A DNA stretch of 64,000 nt from Microbulbifer sediminum (lineage in GTDB: Bacteria > Pseudomonadota > Gammaproteobacteria > Pseudomonadales > Cellvibrionaceae): positions 62,001 to 126,000 of the forward strand of contig NZ_JAJSAP010000001.1 in NCBI RefSeq assembly GCF_021729035.1. The letters run 5' to 3'. The position numbers and the translations under genes were made by a program. Shown piece after piece: positions 57,631 through 64,000 of the stretch. Below the pieces are notes generated by a model. It was not told the origin of the DNA. It did not search any database and saw only the letters and a list, made by a program, of their open reading frames with translations. Numbering within the stretch: position 1 is the stretch's first letter; the number at the start of each line of letters is the position of its first letter.

Positions 57631-58773
57631 ATGAATGCAGTATCCGAGGCCCCGCGCGTCTGGGTCACCACTATCCTTTTCGCCACCACTGCCCTCGCGG
57701 CCCTGATCCTGGTACCGCTTTACGGGCTTCTGGTCGGCTATCACTGGTACCAGTGGCTCGCGTTCGCCGTTTACGGTGCCCTGTGCGGGCTGTCCATCAC
57801 GGCCGGCTACCATCGCCTGTGGTCGCACCGCACCTATGAGGCGCACTGGTCCCTGCGCCTGCTGTTCGCCCTGTTCGGCGCCGCCGCACTGCAAAACAGC
57901 GTACTGGTATGGGGTTCCAGTCACCGCCGTCATCACCGGCATGTCGATGACAACGACCAGGATCCCTACTCTGCCCGACGCGGTTTCTGGTTTTCCCACA
58001 TCGGCTGGATGTTGCGCGACTACCCCAGCGGCCGCGAGAATTTCGAGAACGCCAAGGATCTGCAGCGCGACAAGATCGTCATGTGGCAGCACAACCACTA
58101 CATTGCCATCACGCTGGCGATGAACGTGGGCCTGACCTTCCTGCTTGGCTGGGTCACGGGGGACATTATCGGCATGATGTTGCTGGCGGGAATCCTGCGG
58201 ATTGTCGTCAATCACCACACGACTTTCTTCATCAATTCCCTTGCGCACATGTGGGGACGCCGCCCCTATACCGACGAAAATACCGCGCGGGACAACGACC
58301 TGCTGGCATTTTTCACCTTTGGCGAGGGCTACCACAACTACCACCACATCTTCCAGACGGATTACCGCAATGGCATTCGCTGGTACCACTGGGATCCCAC
58401 CAAGTGGCTGATCCGCTCGGCAAGCTGGCTTGGCCTGGCGCGCAACCTGAAGACGGTGTCCGATATACGCATCCAGCGCGCCATGCTCACCATGCAGTTC
58501 AAGCGAGCCGAACAGAAACTGCAGGGATCCACCCATAAGGAAAGCTGGCGCGAGCTGTTGGAAAAGGAAGCCCAGGAGTTTTCCGCCGCACTGGGCGAAT
58601 GGAAGGAACTGCAGTCGCGCCGCTATGAAAACGCCCGCGAACGCCTGCTGGCCAGGTGGGAGAGCGCTGCGATTCGTACCCGTGTCAAAGAGCTGGAGTA
58701 CAGCCTCAAGATGCAGCGCAAACGGCTCCAAATTATGATGGAACAGTTCCACCTTTGTCCTGCCACCGCCTGA
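57631..58773 (+). CDS. Membrane acyl-CoA (delta-9 type) fatty acid desaturase
   Basis: Di-iron desaturase that introduces a double bond into acyl chains at the inner membrane. The 380-residue product has all three histidine boxes: HRLWSH (61-66), HRRHH (98-102) and HNYHH (235-239), with four hydrophobic segments. After the catalytic core (about residue 285) comes a charged helical extension of about 95 residues, rich in Arg, Glu and Gln and probably coiled coil. It is not part of the minimal enzyme. The ATG is preceded by AAGG. AGCGTACA at 57608-57615 resembles half of a FabR/DesT-type operator. A strong terminator follows. Confidence 0.92.
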   Translation: MNAVSEAPRVWVTTILFATTALAALILVPLYGLLVGYHWYQWLAFAVYGALCGLSITAGYHRLWSHRTYEAHWSLRLLFALFGAAALQNSVLVWGSSHRRHHRHVDDNDQDPYSARRGFWFSHIGWMLRDYPSGRENFENAKDLQRDKIVMWQHNHYIAITLAMNVGLTFLLGWVTGDIIGMMLLAGILRIVVNHHTTFFINSLAHMWGRRPYTDENTARDNDLLAFFTFGEGYHNYHHIFQTDYRNGIRWYHWDPTKWLIRSASWLGLARNLKTVSDIRIQRAMLTMQFKRAEQKLQGSTHKESWRELLEKEAQEFSAALGEWKELQSRRYENARERLLARWESAAIRTRVKELEYSLKMQRKRLQIMMEQFHLCPATA

Positions 58774-58796
58774 CACGGTAGCAGCCGCGCACAAAA

Positions 58797-58825
58797 AAGG
58801 GCGATCTCCGGATCGCCCTTTTTTA
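58797..58825. terminator. Bidirectional intrinsic terminator after desaturase
   Basis: A perfect 10-bp stem AAGGGCGATC/GATCGCCCTT (58797-58806 and 58811-58820) has a TCCG loop, an A-run before and a T-run after. It serves the desaturase gene and can also stop the convergent - strand transcript ending at 58899. Confidence 0.93.
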
Positions 58826-58898
58826 TTGCCGTCTGATGCCAAGGTGCATCGGGCCCCTCCCGCCATCAACGGCTGGCCCAGCCCCGACCGGTCACGAT

Positions 58899-59894
58899 TC
58901 AGGACGCGGCAAACTGTTGCACCGAATAGGCAACCCGCTCTTCCACGTTGCGCTCGAGCCCCTCAAGGTCCATTTGCTCAATCACCCGCAGCCGGCTGCG
59001 CAGCCCAACACCGTTCGCAATCTGGATCGCCAGCCCGGGGCGCGCATTGGCTTCCAGCAGGAGCGGTCCGCGTTTCCGGTCCAGGACGATATCACAACCG
59101 AGGTAACCGAGGCCGGTCATTTCGTAACAGCTGGAAGCCAGCCGCAACAGGTCCCGCCATCCCGGCACCTGCAACTTGCCAAAGGGCATCTCTGTATCCG
59201 GGTGCTGCTTGATACGCAGCCCATTTTGTACCGCATGGCAACTGCGTCCGGTGGCCAGGTCAATCCCCACCCCGACGGCACCCTGGTGCAGGTTTGCCTT
59301 GCCGTCAGAAGCGTGCGTTGAGCAGCGCAGCATGGCCATCACCGGGAAGCCGCGAAACACGATAACGCGGATATCCGGCACACCCTCGAAAGAGTAATTA
59401 TCGAAAACCGGGTCGAAATCCACCAGCGCCTCGATCATCACCCGGTCCGGTTTGCCGCCCAGGCTGTAGAGGCCACTGTGGATGTTACTGACGTGGCGCA
59501 GGATATCCATCGCCGTTACCCTGGCGCCGGAGGGTTTTATGTACTCATCGCCCTCGCGCCCCACGATGACCAGGATCCCCTTGCCCCCGGAGCCCCGCGC
59601 CGGCTTGATCACAAACTGCCACAGCGGCTCGATCACTTCCATCACCCGGGCGCGGCTCGGCTGGGTCTCGAAAGCTGCAATCAGCTCTGGCACCGCAATT
59701 CCCGCCCGGCGGGCCGCCCGCTTGGTGTTGAGCTTGTCGTCGACAATTGGGTACAGGTGACGGTCGTTATACCGCGCAATATAGTTCACGTTACGGGCAT
59801 TCATCCCCAGCACCCCCATCTTCCGCAATGCGGACGGGGAAACCAGGCCACCGCGCAACTTGGCGCCGATCCGGGAGAGGGAGATAGTGTTCAT
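58899..59894 (-). CDS. ATP-grasp alpha-L-glutamate ligase-like protein (RimK-related)
   Basis: 331 residues with an ATP-grasp fold. The N-terminal part is MNARNVNYIARYNDRHLYPIVDDK; the nucleotide-binding loop is VIKPARGSGGKG (K97, GSGGKG 101-106) and the Mg-binding segment LLEANARPGL (E281, N283). Families of this kind ligate an amino acid, often glutamate, to a peptide or small acceptor. It is the last gene of a three-gene set with an inactive-transglutaminase membrane protein (stop and start are adjacent) and a retropepsin-like lipoprotein. The acceptor is unknown. Confidence 0.85.
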   Translation of the reverse strand: MNTISLSRIGAKLRGGLVSPSALRKMGVLGMNARNVNYIARYNDRHLYPIVDDKLNTKRAARRAGIAVPELIAAFETQPSRARVMEVIEPLWQFVIKPARGSGGKGILVIVGREGDEYIKPSGARVTAMDILRHVSNIHSGLYSLGGKPDRVMIEALVDFDPVFDNYSFEGVPDIRVIVFRGFPVMAMLRCSTHASDGKANLHQGAVGVGIDLATGRSCHAVQNGLRIKQHPDTEMPFGKLQVPGWRDLLRLASSCYEMTGLGYLGCDIVLDRKRGPLLLEANARPGLAIQIANGVGLRSRLRVIEQMDLEGLERNVEERVAYSVQQFAAS

Positions 59895-61427
59895 TTACCG
59901 CACCAGCTGCCGGAAGCGCATCAGTTCACCGAGACGGAAACCGGTGTAATTGCCGACAATCAGGATCAGGCTGAGCAACACCAGCAGTAACTCCGGGAAA
60001 TTAAAGGTCCAGTGCTCGATATAGCGGTTGGTCATTACCCAGAAAGCCAGGACCGCCACCAGCAGGCTGCCGCCGGCCTGCACCACCACTTCGTAGGGGC
60101 CGTCCTCTTCCCAGACAATGGACATCCGCTCGATGGTCCAGGCCAGGATGATCATCGGGAAGAAGGTCACGGTCAGGGCCTGTTCGATGCCCAGCTTGTA
60201 GCTGACGACACTGATCGCCGCCATCAATATCACCACCGTCACCACGACGGCGGCGATCCTCGCCACAAGTAACAGGTTGAGCCTGCTGAGGTAAAACCGG
60301 ACCCAGAGTCCCAGCACCAGGATCAGCACGAAAATCGCCAGGCCGGTCAACAGCCGGGTTTCAATAAAGGCGATGGCCAGCAGGACCGGCATAAAGGTAC
60401 CGGAAGTACGTATACCCACAAACACCCGCAACAGGACCACCACCAGGGCCCCCACAGGTACCAGCAGGATCAGCTTGAAGATACTCTGCTGTTCGATCGG
60501 CAGGCTGTAGATAGAGAAATCCACCAGCGCTTCTTTTTCATTGCTGGTACTGAGCATCGCCACTTCGCGGGCGGGAACATCGTTGGCAATGACCGAGAAG
60601 GTCACGCGCGAATCACTGCCGCCCTCGACATCCAGCAGGCTCTTTCCACCCCGCTGCCAGATAAAGAAGTTCTTCGGCACGCCCGGTGATCCACTGCGAG
60701 GCTCAAAGACGACCCAACGTTTTCCGTCAAAGACTTCCAGCAGGTCCTCGGGGTCCAGCCGGCGACGGTCGTCCTCCAGGTAAAGACCACGGATCCGGTG
60801 CGCGGGGATCTCCGCAGCCGACAGCATCAGCAGGGCCACATCCACCAGGGAGCGGTCCTTGTAGTAACCGAAAATCAGGTTGCGGTCCTGGTTGCGCGTA
60901 TCCCCGAGGGAGGTCAGCAACTGGGTGGTAAACGTCTCCGTATCCGAGGAGCGCTCCCGGGCAGACTCCACCATGGAGTAAATGGCCTGGCGTACCGCCT
61001 CCTGCTCCCGCGCCCCAAGGAAAGGCTTGTCCACCTCGGTACTCAGGTCCAGGGGCTGCTCCAGTGCCGCACCGGGCGTCTGGTGCACATCCAGCTGGTA
61101 GAAGAGCGATTGGCTGCCGCTGGCGTCACGCCGGGACCAGACCGCACGATATTCGTCGTTGTCACGAATGACATTGAACCCGAAACCCGAGGAGCTGAAG
61201 GTTTCCCCCAGCACTTCCATGTTGCGCTGTTCACGCGGCAGGGTGAGAGAGGCCTTGACCGGGCCGCCATCGGCGTTGAAACGCACCTTCGCCTCAATGG
61301 TCCAGACAGTGCGGTACTCTCCCGGCAGGAGCGGGAAACCCAGTTCGCGGTTCTTGTAAATGGTGAGAGCCGCGCCCATCAGCGCGAATAATGCAGCGAG
61401 AATATATACCTGAGCGCGTGGCGACAT
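59895..61427 (-). CDS. Inactive transglutaminase-like membrane protein (UUP1/7TM type)
   Basis: About 510 residues. An N-terminal membrane anchor (QVYILAALFALMGAALTIY) leads into a periplasmic beta domain. A transglutaminase-like fold follows, in which the expected catalytic cysteine is absent (SLVDVALLMLSAAEIPAHRIRGLYLE, then FDGKRWVVFEPRSG). About seven C-terminal membrane helices complete it. The family is known only with ATP-grasp and aspartic-protease partners. ATG 61427 (MSPRAQVYIL) has GGGGAT 6 bases upstream and fits related N-termini; ATG 61448 would add seven residues. It probably presents or senses a peptide substrate, which is inference. Confidence 0.82.
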   Translation of the reverse strand: MSPRAQVYILAALFALMGAALTIYKNRELGFPLLPGEYRTVWTIEAKVRFNADGGPVKASLTLPREQRNMEVLGETFSSSGFGFNVIRDNDEYRAVWSRRDASGSQSLFYQLDVHQTPGAALEQPLDLSTEVDKPFLGAREQEAVRQAIYSMVESARERSSDTETFTTQLLTSLGDTRNQDRNLIFGYYKDRSLVDVALLMLSAAEIPAHRIRGLYLEDDRRRLDPEDLLEVFDGKRWVVFEPRSGSPGVPKNFFIWQRGGKSLLDVEGGSDSRVTFSVIANDVPAREVAMLSTSNEKEALVDFSIYSLPIEQQSIFKLILLVPVGALVVVLLRVFVGIRTSGTFMPVLLAIAFIETRLLTGLAIFVLILVLGLWVRFYLSRLNLLLVARIAAVVVTVVILMAAISVVSYKLGIEQALTVTFFPMIILAWTIERMSIVWEEDGPYEVVVQAGGSLLVAVLAFWVMTNRYIEHWTFNFPELLLVLLSLILIVGNYTGFRLGELMRFRQLVR

Positions 61428-61499
61428 CCGCCAATCCCCATATTTCATGATTGGGCGGCGCCGGGACGGGCGCGGCTGCCGCCAAAATGCTAGCCAGTA

Positions 61500-62198
61500 T
61501 TACTTTGAGACGGGAAGCCTGGGCTCGCCCTGTACTTCGCGCCTGCTGACATCAACGACAGCGGCATCCTTGAGGAAATTGCGCCCCACCAGTAGCCGGT
61601 AATCCATCCCGTTGCGCTCAGCCAGGTTAACCTCAACCATGTGGGTGACTTCGCCGACAGTCAGGCTCATGTTAACGATCGGGCGGCGCTGGCTACCAAA
61701 ACCAGGGCGTTCCACACGCACGTGGCGCTTGATTGGCAGCTCCACGGTCACAGGTTCATCATCTCCCGGTGCTGCGAGCTGGAACCGGACCCAGTCCTTG
61801 CCATCTCGCTCGAAAGGCTTGAGCTCTTTCACACTCAGGGAAGAGGTAGGAGCGCCGGTGTCAATCAGGGCCTTGAGGGTCACGCCACCGGGCTCGATAG
61901 CCACGACCTCCACATCTCCCAGAACCAGCTTGTCCTTGGCAACCGGCACTTCGACTACTTTCTCGTAGGTCCGTTCGATTACCCGCTCCACGACTTTGAC
62001 TTCCGGCTCCGCGCACACCACTTCCTGGGGCTCCGGGCACTGGGCAGCGGCATCCAACGCCGGACCGGTCTCTTCAGAGCGCTGCTCAGGGATGGCCGTA
62101 CCGGGCTCTTCAGACCAGGGGCCGCGCAGCGTGAAGGACTCGCATCCCACGATTAATTGTGAGGCCAGCAACAGACATAAAATGGGAAAAAACCGCAT
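61500..62198 (-). CDS. Retropepsin-like aspartic protease lipoprotein
   Basis: 232 residues. A signal peptide ends with a lipobox-like LIVGCES. A low-complexity Glu/Pro region follows, then a retropepsin-type domain with the catalytic DTG (113-115 in LKALIDTGAPTSSLSV), a flap region and the hydrophobic motif YRLLVGRNFLKDAAVVDVSR. Databases often label the family 'ATP-dependent zinc protease', which the sequence does not support. It is the first gene of the trio with the transglutaminase-like protein and the ATP-grasp enzyme. The likely site is the periplasmic face of a membrane. Confidence 0.83.
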   Translation of the reverse strand: MRFFPILCLLLASQLIVGCESFTLRGPWSEEPGTAIPEQRSEETGPALDAAAQCPEPQEVVCAEPEVKVVERVIERTYEKVVEVPVAKDKLVLGDVEVVAIEPGGVTLKALIDTGAPTSSLSVKELKPFERDGKDWVRFQLAAPGDDEPVTVELPIKRHVRVERPGFGSQRRPIVNMSLTVGEVTHMVEVNLAERNGMDYRLLVGRNFLKDAAVVDVSRREVQGEPRLPVSK

Positions 62199-62407
62199 TT
62201 TTGCTTACTACCTTAGGGCCTTTCGGCCAACCTGTGCGACGATCGCAATTTCCTGTCCCTGTTTCTTATTCGGCCGGAGAATCCATGTCCGGCTTGGTAT
62301 AAACGAAACATACTACCGCATCCAGCCCTTAACTGAACAGATTAGCGCCCGCGTTCGCACCCAGGTTGTGACGTGTACCTGCCCGCAGCCGGCGCCGTCC
62401 GGGGCAC

Positions 62408-62731
62408 TCAGCCCCGCTCCAGGCGCGCATCCATCTCTGCCAGCAGCGCGATCAGGCGTCCACCATCGTCGCGTCCACGGAAGAACTCCTCGGCGATGGG
62501 CGCCGTGCCGCATTTCTCCGGCAGAGGGCCACCGGCCTCCACCAACCCGGCCATACGCGGGATAAAAATGAATTGCAGCCACTGCGGCAGGGTCAGGGTG
62601 TCCACACAGAACGGCTGGCTGCTGGCCAGGGCCTCCGCCGGTGGCGCCTCAGCCTGCCAGAGCCCCAGTCGCCGCAACTCGGCCTCCAGCTGCAATAACT
62701 GGTCCGCGACTTCCACGTGAATATTGCTCAT
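62408..62731 (-). CDS. yqcC: YqcC-family protein
   Basis: 107-residue all-helical protein of the DUF446/YqcC family, recognised by LTLPQWLQFIFIPRM in its middle and by its length (E. coli YqcC has 109). In E. coli yqcC lies next to truC; its molecular function is not known. ATG 62731 follows GGAG at good spacing; an in-frame ATG at 62761 is less favourable. The 209-base gap downstream probably holds the promoter of the retropepsin operon. Confidence 0.85.
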   Translation of the reverse strand: MSNIHVEVADQLLQLEAELRRLGLWQAEAPPAEALASSQPFCVDTLTLPQWLQFIFIPRMAGLVEAGGPLPEKCGTAPIAEEFFRGRDDGGRLIALLAEMDARLERG

Positions 62732-62776
62732 AGGGGACTCCGTCTGTTCAGTTATGTTCAATCGACCACCGGGTTT

Positions 62777-64000
62777 CTAGTGAATATCGCGGCGGAAAGG
62801 CGGCAGGGAATCCAGCATCGCGCGGCCGTAGCGACGTGTGACGATACGCCGGTCCAGCAGGGTGACAGTTCCCTCATCCCGCTCGGTGCGCAACAGGCGG
62901 CCGCAGGCCTGCACCAGCCTGACTGCCGCATCGGGAACGGTAATCTGCATGAATGGATTGCCACCACGGGCCTCCACCCACTCCGCCAGCGCCGCCTCAA
63001 TGGGGGCATCGGGCACAGCGAAAGGCAGTTTGGCAATCACCACGTGGCGGCAGTAGTCGCCCGGCAGGTCGAGCCCCTCGGCAAAGCTGGCGAGCCCGAA
63101 CAGCACGCTGGCCCCACCACCATCGATCGTCTCGCGATGAATCTCCAGCAGCTGCTGGCGCGAGCGCTGGCCCTGCATCTGGATGCGGTTGCGCCAGGTG
63201 CCCGGCAGCGACTCGTAGACTGTCTCCATCTGGCGACGGGACGAAAACAGCACCAGCGCACCCCCTCTGTCACCGAGCAATTCCGGCAAGGTATCGATGA
63301 CCGCATCCGTATGCTGGTCGGCATTACCTGCATCCACGGCGCTCGCCGGCACCTGCAGCGTTGCGCGGGAGAAATCGAACGGGCTGGGCACCACTTCATA
63401 GGTGGCATTGTCAGGTGTGCCGGCGCGCATCCGGAAACGGTCGAAGCGCCCCAGCGCAGTCAGGGTGGCAGAGGTCAGCACCGCGCCGTAGCAGCGCCGC
63501 CAGAGGCTGTACTCGAGTGTCTTGCCCGCCAGAATCGGCGAGCTGCAGACCTCGAAATCGAACGAGCCGCCCCAGTCCACCAGCGTCACCCAACGCGCCT
63601 GGGGCAGCGCACCCTCGGCATCCGGGCGGGAGTAGTTGGCCCACAATTGCAGGTTGGCCTCGGCGCGCCCGTACCAGCTCCCCAGGAGCGGATACCAGCG
63701 CTCCAGGTCCACTGCAGGCACCGGGCTGTGCGGATCCTCCAACAGCTTCTGGGCGGCCTGCAGCATCTTGCCCAGCACCGCCTCCAGTTCGTCGAAGTCG
63801 TCGCGCAGGGTTTCCGCCAGCCGCATCAGCGACTCCGGTACCACCCCGCCCTCAAAACGGTGCTTGACTGTATTGCCGCGCTCGTCCTCGAACTCGCAGG
63901 TCTCCTCGAGCAGCGGCCACATCTGTTCCAGCGACTGTTTGGCCGAGGTCAGCAACCCCGGCAATTCTTCACCACAGCGATCCAGTTCGGCACCATCACC
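62777..64000 (-). CDS. dinG: DinG-like ATP-dependent DNA helicase, C-terminal part (5' end outside window)
   Basis: XPD/DinG-family superfamily 2 helicase, probably for repair of R-loops and replication conflicts. About 407 codons are present and the frame stays open to the window edge. Visible motifs are SATLTALGRF (motif IV region), ALVLFSSRRQMETVYESL, FGLASFAEGLDLPGDYCRHVVIAKLPF (motif V) and QACGRLLRTERDEGTVTLLDRR (motif VI). The Walker A and Fe-S cysteine region lies beyond the window. The related YoaA is an alternative identity. Confidence 0.85.
   Translation of the reverse strand, partial: GDGAELDRCGEELPGLLTSAKQSLEQMWPLLEETCEFEDERGNTVKHRFEGGVVPESLMRLAETLRDDFDELEAVLGKMLQAAQKLLEDPHSPVPAVDLERWYPLLGSWYGRAEANLQLWANYSRPDAEGALPQARWVTLVDWGGSFDFEVCSSPILAGKTLEYSLWRRCYGAVLTSATLTALGRFDRFRMRAGTPDNATYEVVPSPFDFSRATLQVPASAVDAGNADQHTDAVIDTLPELLGDRGGALVLFSSRRQMETVYESLPGTWRNRIQMQGQRSRQQLLEIHRETIDGGGASVLFGLASFAEGLDLPGDYCRHVVIAKLPFAVPDAPIEAALAEWVEARGGNPFMQITVPDAAVRLVQACGRLLRTERDEGTVTLLDRRIVTRRYGRAMLDSLPPFRRDIH

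Noticed and set aside
57342-57689. 115-codon - strand frame that could use the terminator at 57118-57144
   Set aside because: It starts inside the desaturase gene, has no ribosome-binding site, and ends about 200 bases before the terminator, upstream of the sigma-54 promoter. The RNA explanation fits better.

Overview
The window is a high-GC chromosomal segment of a gammaproteobacterium. A genus close to Microbulbifer or other Cellvibrionales is likely. This is an inference from three things: a fused NuoCD inside a complete nuo operon, the classic isc-ndk-rlmN-pilF-rodZ-ispG-hisS-yfgM-bamB-der block, and a marine-type chitin locus with a TonB receptor, a multidomain GH18 chitinase and a NagX-type membrane protein. 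There are no tRNA or rRNA genes, insertion sequences, phage genes or CRISPR arrays that I can support. Coding density is high, and only three gene-free stretches exceed 300 bases.

Layout. 1-1880: 3' end of valS with its terminator. 1881-2603: a 720-base gap with no convincing gene. 2604-17755: nuoA-N on the + strand, 13 genes for the proton-pumping NADH:quinone oxidoreductase (C and D fused), followed by a small ferritin-like protein and a bidirectional terminator. 18384-27202: polysaccharide locus, with a TonB-dependent receptor divergent from a GH18 chitinase, a GH16 lipoprotein and a NagX-like protein. 27306-35404 (- strand): a metallo-beta-lactamase-fold hydrolase, a three-gene thiol-redox (Scs/DsbD-like) operon, trmO (apparently without a canonical start codon), gabD and der. 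35536-49886 (- strand): bamB, yfgM, hisS, ispG, rodZ, pilF, rlmN, ndk, then the isc operon iscRSUA-hscBA-fdx-iscX behind two abutting IscR boxes. 50017-51805: trmJ divergent from suhB. 51883-57003 (- strand): a PAS histidine kinase with a degenerate receiver, followed by a MASE1-PAS-GGDEF-EAL protein. 57631-58773: an acyl-CoA desaturase. 58899-62198 (- strand): an ATP-grasp ligase-like protein, an inactive-transglutaminase membrane protein and a retropepsin-like lipoprotein. 62408-64000 (- strand): yqcC and the 3' part of a dinG-like helicase gene.

The strongest unannotated signal is at 57118-57271 on the - strand. A well-spaced sigma-54 promoter (GG/GC elements 12 nt apart) is followed, exactly where transcription should start, by a GC-rich 5' hairpin, a long central stem and a perfect intrinsic terminator. 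Together these predict a structured RNA of about 127 nt upstream of the kinase/c-di-GMP operon. It could be a stand-alone small RNA or an attenuating leader. Other notable items are a 39-nt perfect palindrome at the end of a run of hairpins between rodZ and ispG, a trmO reading frame whose conserved N-terminus can only start at a rare codon (AUC is best placed), and a LacI/NagR-like operator upstream of the chitinase gene.
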